Part shown: piece by piece, positions 25,106 through 33,882 of the stretch
How positions within the stretch are numbered: position 1 is the first letter of the stretch
Layout: the number at the start of each line of letters is the position of its first letter
DNA from: Acidobacteriota bacterium
GTDB lineage: Bacteria > Acidobacteriota > Terriglobia > Acidiferrales > UBA7541
Direction of reading: 5' to 3'
DNA: 64,000 bases
Assembly (NCBI GenBank): GCA_003154775.1
Contig: PMES01000101.1
Span: 25,878-89,877, forward strand
The notes under the pieces: generated by a model
The model's input: only the letters and a program-made list of their open reading frames with translations
Database searches by the model: none
What the model was told of the DNA's origin: nothing
Position numbers and translations under genes: made by a program

Positions 25106-26677
25106 ATGGCCGATTTCTGGAAGCGCTGCGAAGGGCGCGTGATCGAGCAAAAGTACCCGCTAAAACAATATCTGGGCGGGTCACCGAGTAGCGGGGTTTT
25201 CTTAACAGGCCACAGCGGTACGCCAGCGGGAAAAGCAGTTATCAAGTTTATTCTTGCGCATCCGGGCACGGCAAAGTTGCATCTCTCCCGATGGGCGCGC
25301 GCCGCGAAGCTTTCTCACCCCAATTTGCTGCAACTCCTGGACTCCGGGCGTTGCGGACTGGACGGACGGGACCTCCTCTATGTCGTGGTCGAATACGCGG
25401 AAGAGAATCTCTCGCAAATCCTGCCAGAGCGAGCGCTGACAGCGGAAGAAACCCGCGAGATGGTGGTTCCCGTCGCAGAGGCTTTGTTCTACCTGCATGG
25501 ACAAGGCCTCGCGCATGGGCGCCTCAAGCCCGCGAATGTGCACGCGATCGGCGATCAGATCAAACTTTCGATCGATTCGGTGACGCGGCTGGGGGAATTG
25601 CATTTCGGGCGGGGCGCGGATTCCTATGGCGCTCCGGAGTTGGTCTCATCCCCAGTGACGGGGGCGAGCGACGTCTGGTCGCTTGGCATCACGCTGGTGG
25701 AGGCGCTGACGCAGCACGCGCCGGACGTGCAAGCAGCGCGACAGGGTGATCCCGAAGTTCCAGCTACCCTTCCCCAACCGTTTCTGGATATTGCGCGGCA
25801 TGCGTTGCAGCGCGACCCAGCACTGCGATGGACCGCTGCCGACATCGCGGCACATCTGAAACCTGGACACGTTGTGAAAGCGGAAGCGCCATCCGTCCCG
25901 GCGGTGAGCGCCACACCTGCGAAGGCCACGCCCGCGAAACTTTCTCCGCTGGACGTTCCGCTCTCGCCAGAGCGCGGGATTCCGGTGGCCAAGTTAGCGG
26001 CAGGGCCGCCCAGAGTGATGCCGCCACAGCAAAAGCCAGGCGTGCCGGCAAAGAAAACGCTGTTCCTCCCCAATTACGCGATTCCACTGGTCGCGGGGAT
26101 CTTCGTTGTCGCGGCCATCGTTGTATTGCCAAAACTCCTGCGCCATCAGCAGGAAACTCCACCGTCCGCAGGCGCCTCATCGGCTCAGGTGCGCTCCGAA
26201 GCAAAACCCATGGACCACGCTGGGAATCAGCCACGGCCCGCGCCGCAGCCAACAGTGAAAGATTCTGCAAGGGCAGCGCTTGAGAAGGCCCCTCCCGCAT
26301 CGGCCGCGCCCGCGAAACTGCGCACGGAGATCGCTCCCGCGATGCCAGCGCCCAGGCTTGCCGGTGATTCGCCGGCGCGAGGAGAAGTTTTGGACCAGGT
26401 CTTGCCCGAGGTTCCCGACAAGGCACTCAACACAATCCGAGGTGTTGTGCGCGTTAGTGTCCGCGTGCATGTGGATGCCGCCGGGAATGTTTCGCAGGCT
26501 GAGCTCGAGGCGCCCGGTCCCAGCCGGTATTTTGCGGATTTGGCATTGAAAGCGGCGGGCAAGTGGGTTTTTGGCTCGCCGGATTTGGAAGGCAAGAGTG
26601 TGCCGAGCGAATGGCTGATCCACTTCGACTTTGCACAATCGGGCGTCGTGGCCTTGCCGCAGCAAACAGCGCCCTAA
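25106..26677 (+). CDS. Pseudokinase-transmembrane-TonB C-terminal fusion
   Basis: The 523-residue protein has a Ser/Thr-kinase-like N-terminal domain (about 15-255), a Pro/Ala linker, a transmembrane helix near 318-345 and a TonB C-terminal-like domain at about 440-515 (VSVRVHVDAAGNVSQAEL; the end of the domain contains WVFGSPDLEGKSVPSEW). The kinase fold keeps Lys47, APE (176-178) and DVWSLG, but the catalytic loop is HGRLKPAN (137-144) instead of HRDLKPxN and the DFG motif is SID, so phosphotransfer is improbable. It could be a sensor linking a cytosolic ligand state to an envelope partner. ATG 25106 follows GGAGG. Confidence 0.8.
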   Translation: MADFWKRCEGRVIEQKYPLKQYLGGSPSSGVFLTGHSGTPAGKAVIKFILAHPGTAKLHLSRWARAAKLSHPNLLQLLDSGRCGLDGRDLLYVVVEYAEENLSQILPERALTAEETREMVVPVAEALFYLHGQGLAHGRLKPANVHAIGDQIKLSIDSVTRLGELHFGRGADSYGAPELVSSPVTGASDVWSLGITLVEALTQHAPDVQAARQGDPEVPATLPQPFLDIARHALQRDPALRWTAADIAAHLKPGHVVKAEAPSVPAVSATPAKATPAKLSPLDVPLSPERGIPVAKLAAGPPRVMPPQQKPGVPAKKTLFLPNYAIPLVAGIFVVAAIVVLPKLLRHQQETPPSAGASSAQVRSEAKPMDHAGNQPRPAPQPTVKDSARAALEKAPPASAAPAKLRTEIAPAMPAPRLAGDSPARGEVLDQVLPEVPDKALNTIRGVVRVSVRVHVDAAGNVSQAELEAPGPSRYFADLALKAAGKWVFGSPDLEGKSVPSEWLIHFDFAQSGVVALPQQTAP

Positions 26678-26800
26678 GTCCTTCCTCACCCGCGAGGAAC
26701 TCGGGAAACACTTAGAGCGCCCATGAGCCACCCTGCTGGAAAGTTGCCCCTAATTCTCGCAGACTTCAATTTATCCGTCGTTCAAGTTCAGCAAGCCACG

Positions 26801-26842
26801 GTCATCCTGAGGCAATCCGATGAGGATCGCCGAAGGACCTCA
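26801..26842. repeat. Family D dispersed repeat variant
   Basis: GTCATCCTGAGGCAATCCGA continues to GAAGGACCTCA. It has the family D opening with a different ending and lies between the pseudokinase and MBL genes, which converge. Confidence 0.5.
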
Positions 26843-26928
26843 ACATCAAATCTGTGCACGATGTGTCCGTCGAATTCTTCCATGGCGCAAACTTCTCGCC
26901 GGGCCGCCCCGCGTTGCCCGGAGCCATG

Positions 26929-27840
26929 TCAGGCAGGCGCCGCGGCGCGCTTGCGGTGGTAACGCGCCAGGCCCAGCCAGGAAAGATGCAGGGCCCCGTT
27001 GAACAGGTAGTGATCCACTTCCTCCCGGGAAAGTGTCTGCCTGGCCTCGGCGGCAATCGCATTGATGAAAGCCTCGCTCGCTTGGGTGTCGTCCGCTCCC
27101 TCAGTAAGAATCTTGGCCACAAGCTCGCTCCAGCGGAGGAGGCGCTCGCGGTAGCTGGCGATATGCCGCGCGGGATGATCGGAGAAGCTGAAGTGGGTGA
27201 GGAAAAGACGCTTGGGGTCGAGCGCGGCGATGGCGTCCAAAGAAGTGTTCCACAGTTCAAGGTTGATGTCCGGCGGAGGTGTCGCGGGCAGGATGAAGGG
27301 ATGCCCTTCGATGGCGATGCCCGCGGTATCGCCAACAAAAGCAACCCCCTCCAAGCCATCGAAATAAGTGACGTGATGCGAGGCGTGGCCCGGAGTATAA
27401 ACAACCTGAAGCTGCCGAGATCCAAAGGTCAGCGTTTCGCCGCCCTCCAGGATGCCTAGGTTGGACTGGGGCACGGCAAGGAATTCGCCGTAAAGTCGTT
27501 GCATCGTGTCGCCATAGAGTCGCCGGGCGCTATCGAGGAGTTTGGATGGATCGGCCATGTGCGGGGCGCCCCGTGAGTGCACAAAAACTCGCAGCCGCGG
27601 GTTTTCACGGACGAGGGAGCCGGAAGCGCCGGCATGATCCAGGTGAATGTGGGTCAGAAAGAGAGCGTCGAGATCGCTGATGCGCAAACCGTGAACGGCC
27701 AGTTGTTCGCGGAGATGGGGAATCGTGGACGATGGCCCGGGATCAACTAATGCGACAGCATCGCCGGAACGCAGCAAGGCTGAGGCAATGGAGCGGGGAT
27801 GGCCGGCCCAGTGCAAATCGAGAGGGATCGTGGGTGTCAT
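26929..27840 (-). CDS. MBL-fold metallo-hydrolase
   Basis: The 303-residue product has the metallo-beta-lactamase fold with the zinc motif HIHLDHAG, the second His in YTPGHASHHVTYFDG, the bridging Asp in VAFVGDTAGIA, and a distal His in LFLTHFSFSDHPARH. The layout resembles thiolesterases of the glyoxalase II kind and related hydrolases, but the substrate is unknown. A C-terminal helical extension (about 225-303) is present, as in several Acidobacteriota paralogues. ATG at 27840 is the only suitable start. It converges with the pseudokinase gene. Confidence 0.85.
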   Translation of the reverse strand: MTPTIPLDLHWAGHPRSIASALLRSGDAVALVDPGPSSTIPHLREQLAVHGLRISDLDALFLTHIHLDHAGASGSLVRENPRLRVFVHSRGAPHMADPSKLLDSARRLYGDTMQRLYGEFLAVPQSNLGILEGGETLTFGSRQLQVVYTPGHASHHVTYFDGLEGVAFVGDTAGIAIEGHPFILPATPPPDINLELWNTSLDAIAALDPKRLFLTHFSFSDHPARHIASYRERLLRWSELVAKILTEGADDTQASEAFINAIAAEARQTLSREEVDHYLFNGALHLSWLGLARYHRKRAAAPA

Positions 27841-28169
27841 AAAGTGAACAGTTTAGCGCAAAAGGGCGGGGTAGAATCGTTGCGATGTTTGCCGTTTCTG
27901 ACCATTCCGAGAGCGGCCAGCGAACCTGATCGGACATGAGGAATTACTTGCAGAATGATTTAGTTGTGGACTATTCTTTTCAGGCAGCAGCTTGCTTCTT
28001 TTTACCGCTTGCGATGACGAGTGAGTTTGCATTGTTCCCGCCCCAATGTGAAGAGAGAAGCGCTGAGCTGCCTATTGTCCTGCGCCCTTCGCCCGGCGCA
28101 GTCGACGCTCTTAAAGGAAAACACATGGACTACACGGGATTCTCATGTATAAATTTAGGGAGGAATACA

Positions 28170-29870
28170 ATGCTGAAATGGGCTGTAACGGTAATCATGG
28201 GCGTGCTTCTCGCCCTGCCACTCTGTGCGCAGGAGAAGAATGTAATCACCGCATATAACTGGAACGCAACGTCGGAAAATAGCGTAGCGGCCACAAGCAC
28301 GGGGCGCGATTTTAGCATCGCCCCGGCATCGCCACGCCTTTTTGCCATGCCCGCTGCAGCGGCAGGCAAGCCGGCGGACATTTTTTCGGACTGGGCGGAC
28401 AACCCGTGGAACCGTGGCGCTTGGGGTCGCCTGACGCCAAAATTTGAGGTTGCGGGGCTCTTCAGCTACATCAACTTCGGCCCTGGTTCGGAGCCCAACT
28501 TCAATAACTTTGGAGCAACGGGTTCGTTTGCTTACAATGCCAACAAGTGGCTCGGGCTGGTTGCGGAAATCGGCGGTTACACCTTCTCGCGGAACATCTA
28601 TGTGCTTCCCACAGGGGCAACCCAGGAGATACAGAACACCATTAAGGGCGATCAGTGGACCTACCTGTTCGGGCCGCGGTTGAACTACCGGCACTTCGAT
28701 CATTTCGTCCCCTTTGCGGAAGTCCTTTTTGGCGACGCGCGTGGCCACCCTAACCTCACCGGCAACGCGACGGCGCAGAGCTCCTTTGGCTTGGCGCTCG
28801 GCGGTGGTGTGGATGTGGTCTTAGCGAGGAATATCGCCTGGCGCTTTATCGAAGCCGACTATTTCATGACCAACTACTCCGGTCCAGATTTGGCCGCGAG
28901 CGCCAGGCAGAACAACTTCCGGATTGGCAGCGGTATCGTGATCCGCTGGGACTACCCCCCCGCTCCGCCGAAGCCCAATCATCCGCCAGTGGCGGCTTGC
29001 TCGGCGGCCGCGCCTTCGGTTTACCAGGGCTCCACGGATCCCGTGGCGATCCACGTGAACGCCAGCGATCCTGATAATGACCCGCTCACCTACAGCTATA
29101 CGGCGACGGGCGGCACGGTCGACGGCACGGGCCCGGATGCGCGTTGGAACCCCACGGGCTTGGCCCTGGGCTCTTACACCATCAATGTCAAGGTAGACGA
29201 TGGCCGCGGCGGAACGGCTACTTGCGCCGCCGACGTTGCGGTTGCCCAGCGGCCGAATTCTCCACCGGTTATCTCTTGCTCGCCGGAACGCAATCCGATT
29301 ATCTCCGGCGAACGCGTGGCTATCATTTCGCGCGCATCCGATCCGGATGGCGATCCCTTGACCTACAGCTATTCCGCAACGGGCGGCCAGATTTCCGGCA
29401 CCACCGCCACCGCGCAGTTTGATTCCACCGGGTTGGCTGCGGCCAGCTACGGTATTACCTGTACCGCGGATGATGGCCGCGGCGGCAGGACCAGCGCCCC
29501 AACCAGCGTCGATGTGCAGGCTCCCGCTCCCCCGCCGCAGGCTAGCAAGGTGGGCGATTGCGGTTACACCAAGGTCGCCGCGTCGCGCTTTGACAACGCT
29601 TGCAAGCGCGTGGGCGACGATGTGGCCTTGCGCTTGAAGAATGAACCGAACTCCAAGCTGGTCATCGTCGGCTTCGCGGATCCCAAGGAACCCAAGGCCG
29701 CGAAGCTGGCCGAAACCCGTGCGGAACTCGCCAAGAAGTACCTGGGCGAGAAGGGCATCGATGCCTCGCGCATCAGCACCCGTGCCGGCACGGCGTCTAC
29801 CGAAAAGGGCATGGAGAAGGACAACCGCCGCGTGGACTTCGTCTTCGTACCCGAAGGCGCGGCGTACTAA
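28170..29870 (+). CDS. OmpA-family outer-membrane protein with Ig-like repeats
   Basis: The 566-residue protein starts with a signal peptide (LKWAVTVIMGVLLALPLCAQ). Residues about 60-270 form a beta-barrel (GLFSYINFGPGSEPNFNNFG, aromatic strand ends, IEADYFMTNYSG). Two Ig/PKD-like repeats with SDPDNDPLTYSYTATGGTVD and SDPDGDPLTYSYSATGGQ follow at about 275-450. The C-terminal OmpA/MotB peptidoglycan-binding domain (460-566) has LVIVGFADPKEPKAAKLAET and NRRVDFVFVPEG. It anchors the outer membrane to the wall. ATG at 28170 follows AGGGAGG. The upstream frame to 27936 is not coding. Confidence 0.9.
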   Translation: MLKWAVTVIMGVLLALPLCAQEKNVITAYNWNATSENSVAATSTGRDFSIAPASPRLFAMPAAAAGKPADIFSDWADNPWNRGAWGRLTPKFEVAGLFSYINFGPGSEPNFNNFGATGSFAYNANKWLGLVAEIGGYTFSRNIYVLPTGATQEIQNTIKGDQWTYLFGPRLNYRHFDHFVPFAEVLFGDARGHPNLTGNATAQSSFGLALGGGVDVVLARNIAWRFIEADYFMTNYSGPDLAASARQNNFRIGSGIVIRWDYPPAPPKPNHPPVAACSAAAPSVYQGSTDPVAIHVNASDPDNDPLTYSYTATGGTVDGTGPDARWNPTGLALGSYTINVKVDDGRGGTATCAADVAVAQRPNSPPVISCSPERNPIISGERVAIISRASDPDGDPLTYSYSATGGQISGTTATAQFDSTGLAAASYGITCTADDGRGGRTSAPTSVDVQAPAPPPQASKVGDCGYTKVAASRFDNACKRVGDDVALRLKNEPNSKLVIVGFADPKEPKAAKLAETRAELAKKYLGEKGIDASRISTRAGTASTEKGMEKDNRRVDFVFVPEGAAY

Positions 29871-29932
29871 GAACCCATGTCCCGCTTGAGTGCTGCTCCA
29901 CTCGTGTCGGGACTTGAAAACATAACGCGAAC

Positions 29933-29974
29933 CCGGGCTCTCCGAACTCTACTCTGGAGAGCCCGGTTTGTTTT
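29933..29974 (+). terminator. Rho-independent terminator after the OmpA-like gene
   Basis: An 11-bp perfect stem, CCGGGCTCTCC (29933-29943) with GGAGAGCCCGG (29956-29966), is followed by TTTGTTTT. It lies 62 bases after the stop at 29870 and before the next start at 29987. Confidence 0.85.
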
Positions 29975-29986
29975 GGGGCGAGGCTC

Positions 29987-32005
29987 ATGGCGCGACGCGG
30001 GGAAAACACGCAGCGATTGCTGCTGAGGATCTGGATTGCTGTTCTCATCACGCTGAGTGCAGCCGCGGGCGCCGCTGCGCAGACTTGGCAGCGACTCGGG
30101 CCGGAAGGCGGCATGGTGGTGTCCCTTGCCGCGGCCACCGGCGAACGTTTATATCTCGGCACGGCCGACGGCCATGTGTTCGTCAGCGAGGATCGGGCGG
30201 GGAGATGGGAATTGCGCGGCCGTATAGGCAGCCGCACGGACGCCGTGATATCGCGGCTGGTGGCCGACCCACTCAAATCGGATCGTGTGTATGCGGCAGT
30301 GTGGTACCAGGAACCCGGGAAAGGCGGCGGGGTTTTCCGGAGCGAGGACGCCGGTCGAACGTGGAGCCCGCTCGGCTTGGCGGAAGAAGAGGTGCGGGCG
30401 TTGGAGCTTGCCCCCGGGCAGCCGGATGTTTTGGTCGCGGGTGCGCGCAGCGGGGTGTTTCGCTCGCGGGATGCCGGGATAAACTGGGAGCGCATCTCTC
30501 CGGCGGGGGATGCAGAGCTGAAAAACGTCGATTCGCTCGCCGTGGATCCCGGCGACGCCAGCATCATCTACGTCGGCACCTTTCATTTGCCCTGGAAGAC
30601 CACGGATGGAGGAAAGACCTGGAACTCCGTTGCCGCTGGGCTGATTGATGATTCGGACATCATGAGTTTGCGAGTGGACGCCACGAATCCCTCCCGCGTC
30701 TACTTGAGCGCCTGCTCGGGAATATACCGCAGCGAGAACCAGGGCGGCGTCTGGACGAAGCTCCAGGGCATCCCTTACACCGCGCGGAGAACGCACCAGA
30801 TTGTCCAGGACACTCGCCATCCGGAAACCCTCTATGCCGCGACTACCGAAGGACTGTGGGTTACCCGCGATGCCGGCGAGAACTGGAAGAGAACGACCGC
30901 GAAAGATTGCGTGGTTACAGGTCTGGTGGTCTTGCCCGGGAATCGGGGCGCCCCGGGAAAAGTCGTATTGGGGACAGAGGGGCAGGGAGTTCTATTCAGC
31001 GAGGACGCGGGAGAGAATTTTGTTGAGGCGAACGCCGGATTTCGCCATCTGGTTGTCAAGCAACTCGTGGGAGACACCTGGCAAGACCCGCGGCACCTTC
31101 TTCTTGTGACGGAGCAGGGCGGCGAAAGGATTTGGGAAAGCCGGGATGCGGGAAAGAGTTGGGCACCCGTGCAGCTTGCCGCAGAAGGCCCTGGGAAAAC
31201 GCTAGTTCTTCATCCCGAAATGTTCCAGAAAATCTACGCGAGCCCCTGGGGATGGCTGGTGCGGTTGAATAGTGGGCAAATCTGGATGTGGGATGCAGAC
31301 AAGGGGCAATGGAAGGAGTGGAAATTCGCCCTGGCCTCGGGAAGCACGGACCCCGCGCGGCGGGGAACGCGCAAAGGGCACCCATCGGCGCCGGGGATAG
31401 CCCTAAAGGTAGCCGGTAGTCCCATCGCGCTTTCGTGGGACGCCCTCTACTTCGCGGCCCGCGAAGGGGTGATGCGTTGCTCGCCCGGGGCAGCTTGTGC
31501 GCGGATGAAAGCGTTTGGGCGGAGCGGCCTCGTGGATGCTATCTGGGCATCTGGTGACGGCCAACTCCTGGGAGTGGTGGCCGATGGAAAAGTGGGAATT
31601 TCCGTGAATGCAGGGACGGATGGGGTCTGGCGCGACTTGCCAGCGGGCTTAACCGATGTGACCTGGCTCGACGGATGGTTGCGTGCCGGCAGACTGATTC
31701 TATTCCTGGGAACGCACGAAGGCCTGTTTGAGTCCTTGGACGAGGGAATTCACTGGACGCGATGCGAGAATGGATTGCCGGCAGGACCTGTCGACAGGTG
31801 GCTTCGAGGCGACGGCATTCTGATCGCTTCGTTGCGGCAGGGTGGGGTCTACCTCTCCCAAGATGAGGGCATGAATTGGACGAGGGTCGATGAGGCTGCG
31901 GAAAGAGGAAGGACCACCGGACTGGTCCAGACCGGGCAGGGAATCGTGATTGTAGGGTCGCAAAGGGAAGGGGTGCTCCAATTAGAACTGGGGCCGGGGA
32001 AGTAG
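29987..32005 (+). CDS. Secreted YCF48/BNR-repeat beta-propeller protein
   Basis: The 672-residue protein has a signal peptide (RIWIAVLITLSAAAGAAA) and at least eight repeats with the pattern xxD(A/G)GxxW: SEDRAGRWELRG, SEDAGRTWSPLGL, SRDAGINWERISPAGD, TTDGGKTWNSVAAGL, SENQGGVWTKLQGI, TRDAGENWKRT, SEDAGENFVEAN and SRDAGKSWAPVQL. These are BNR/Asp-box repeats of sortilin or YCF48-like propellers. Proteins of this kind often assist assembly of envelope or extracellular complexes; here no partner is recognised. The start at 29987 directly follows the preceding terminator. Confidence 0.8.
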   Translation: MARRGENTQRLLLRIWIAVLITLSAAAGAAAQTWQRLGPEGGMVVSLAAATGERLYLGTADGHVFVSEDRAGRWELRGRIGSRTDAVISRLVADPLKSDRVYAAVWYQEPGKGGGVFRSEDAGRTWSPLGLAEEEVRALELAPGQPDVLVAGARSGVFRSRDAGINWERISPAGDAELKNVDSLAVDPGDASIIYVGTFHLPWKTTDGGKTWNSVAAGLIDDSDIMSLRVDATNPSRVYLSACSGIYRSENQGGVWTKLQGIPYTARRTHQIVQDTRHPETLYAATTEGLWVTRDAGENWKRTTAKDCVVTGLVVLPGNRGAPGKVVLGTEGQGVLFSEDAGENFVEANAGFRHLVVKQLVGDTWQDPRHLLLVTEQGGERIWESRDAGKSWAPVQLAAEGPGKTLVLHPEMFQKIYASPWGWLVRLNSGQIWMWDADKGQWKEWKFALASGSTDPARRGTRKGHPSAPGIALKVAGSPIALSWDALYFAAREGVMRCSPGAACARMKAFGRSGLVDAIWASGDGQLLGVVADGKVGISVNAGTDGVWRDLPAGLTDVTWLDGWLRAGRLILFLGTHEGLFESLDEGIHWTRCENGLPAGPVDRWLRGDGILIASLRQGGVYLSQDEGMNWTRVDEAAERGRTTGLVQTGQGIVIVGSQREGVLQLELGPGK

Positions 32006-32127
32006 TGGGGCTAGCGAATACACGATGGGCAAAACGGAGCAAGTACAGGCCAGAGCGCCAGAATCAGACGCAAACCGTTCCATTTCAGTACACTATTCCT
32101 GATAGTCCTGTTTTGGTAATTAACATA

Positions 32128-32156
32128 TTGACAATACTATGAATCTGTCATAGAAG
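32128..32156 (+). promoter_or_regulatory. Candidate sigma-70 promoter of the response-regulator locus
   Basis: TTGACA (32128-32133) is spaced 17 bases from TAGAAG (32151-32156), which matches four of six positions of TATAAT. It lies in a locally AT-rich island (about 32090-32160) 103 bases before ATG 32259. Only sequence pattern supports it. Confidence 0.35.
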
Positions 32157-32258
32157 AGAGGTGTGCAAAAGCTTTCCCGGAATGGAATGCGCCCCCTTCC
32201 CCGTTCGATATCTACCCCCTGGACCCCTGTCGAAGATCGTATGTGAGGTGCAGCGACT

Positions 32259-33713
32259 ATGGCGAACCTACAAGGATTCCGGCCAGAGAATTCAGCCTGC
32301 GGCAGAGGGATTGAGAAAGTGCCCTTCGAGGGCATAGCGCGCAACGACCGTGCCGCGCCGCCGATGCACCTGCTGCTGGTTGACGATGACGATCATATCC
32401 GTGAAGTCTGCCGCAGCGTCGCGGAAGATTGCGGCATGAAGGTGACGGACGTCAGCACGGCGGAAGAGGCGCTCGAAGTAATGGAGATCTCCTCGGTGGA
32501 TATCCTGCTGACCGACCTGCGCTTGCCGGGAACGAGCGGCCTCGAGCTGTTGCGGCGCGTGATGCAGACCTATCCGGACATTGCCGTGGTGATGCTCACG
32601 CAGTACGGCACGATTGATTCCGCGGTGGAGGCAACGCGCATGGGCGCGGCGGATTATGTCACCAAGCCGTTTCGCGTGGAGGAACTGCGCGCGCGGCTCG
32701 AGCTGGTGGCCCATTCCGTGGAGCTAAAGCGGGAGAATCGCTTGCTCCGGGAGCAGGTGCGGGCGCGGCCGGGGTTCGGCGGGCTCATTGGGATGTCGCC
32801 GCGCATGGAGCGGGTCTACAAACTGATCGAGAAGGTGAGCCAACGCACGCATCCCGTGCTGATCCTCGGCGAGAGCGGAACGGGAAAAGAACTGGTGGCG
32901 CGAAGCGTTCATTTTCTGGGACCTCGCAAAGACCGGCCTTTTGTGCCCGTGGAGTGTTCCGCGCTGGTGCCAACCCTGGTGGAATCCGAGTTGTTCGGAT
33001 ACACCAAGGGAGCGTTTACCGGAGCCATGCAGGCCAGGCAAGGCCTGATGGAATCGGCCAATGGGGGCACCTTGTTCCTGGATGAGATTGGAGAGATGTC
33101 GCTGGAAATGCAGGCGAAACTCCTGCGCGCGCTACAACAGAGAGAGATCAAGCCGGTGGGCTCCACGGAGCGCAGAACGATTGATGTCCGCATCGTCGCC
33201 GCCACCAACCGGGACTTGGAATTGGCCATCAAGAACGGGATCTTCCGCCAGGACCTCTTTTTCCGGTTGAATGTGGTGCAGATCAAACTTCCGCCGCTGC
33301 GAGACCGGAAAGGCGACATCCCCTTGCTGGTGACCGCGTTTCTGGAGAAATTCGCCGACCCGGACGACGCCCACCGTGAGCTGACCGAAGACGCCATGCG
33401 GCAATTGATGGCCTACGACTGGCCGGGAAACGTTCGCGAGTTGGAGAACACCATCGAACGCGCGGTGGCTTTAAGTTCTGGCCCTCTCATAAGTGTCCAT
33501 GACCTGCCGACGAATCTGCAATATCCCACCACGGAGCGCGCCCCGGATAAAGAGGAGCTGTTGCCGCTGAACGAACTGGAACGCCGTGCGATTCTGAGCA
33601 CCTTGCGGCAGACCGGCGGCGACAAACAAGCGGCAGCTCGCATGCTGGGAATCGGCAAGACCACACTGTACCGGAAATTGAAGCAGTACCAGATCGAGCG
33701 CATTGACGCTTAG
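32259..33713 (+). CDS. Sigma-54-dependent NtrC-family response regulator
   Basis: The 484-residue regulator has a receiver domain (about 36-155) with acidic pocket VDDDD and phospho-acceptor Asp86 (LLTDLRLPG), and an AAA+ domain (170-400) with Walker A GESGTGKE near 204-211. The sigma-54 contact loop GAFTGA is near 252-257 and Walker B is GGTLFLDEIGE. The C-terminal Fis-type HTH is about 440-480 (KQAAARMLGIGKTTLYRKL). It would activate RpoN-dependent promoters upon phosphorylation. The start at 32259 adds about 35 residues before the receiver; ATG 32364 is an alternative. It heads a three-gene two-component locus. Confidence 0.92.
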   Translation: MANLQGFRPENSACGRGIEKVPFEGIARNDRAAPPMHLLLVDDDDHIREVCRSVAEDCGMKVTDVSTAEEALEVMEISSVDILLTDLRLPGTSGLELLRRVMQTYPDIAVVMLTQYGTIDSAVEATRMGAADYVTKPFRVEELRARLELVAHSVELKRENRLLREQVRARPGFGGLIGMSPRMERVYKLIEKVSQRTHPVLILGESGTGKELVARSVHFLGPRKDRPFVPVECSALVPTLVESELFGYTKGAFTGAMQARQGLMESANGGTLFLDEIGEMSLEMQAKLLRALQQREIKPVGSTERRTIDVRIVAATNRDLELAIKNGIFRQDLFFRLNVVQIKLPPLRDRKGDIPLLVTAFLEKFADPDDAHRELTEDAMRQLMAYDWPGNVRELENTIERAVALSSGPLISVHDLPTNLQYPTTERAPDKEELLPLNELERRAILSTLRQTGGDKQAAARMLGIGKTTLYRKLKQYQIERIDA

Positions 33714-33882
33714 CCGGGTGCTCCAGCGCACTCCGTTTCACTTCGGGAATGGATTCCCGCGAGTTTCGAGTTGGCAACTGCCTGCCATTCAATTCCCCTG
33801 CTTTTTCAACAAGATCCCCTCCTCACTAGTTTGGTCCGGCCAATGCATAGCTGAGCCCTGAGTAGGCCACGGGGGCCCCGGC

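Noticed and set aside
27936..28169. N-terminal extension of the OmpA-like ORF
   Set aside because: The AGGGAGG at 28157 and the signal peptide start at 28170 fit much better; the extension has no signal-like or domain-like features.
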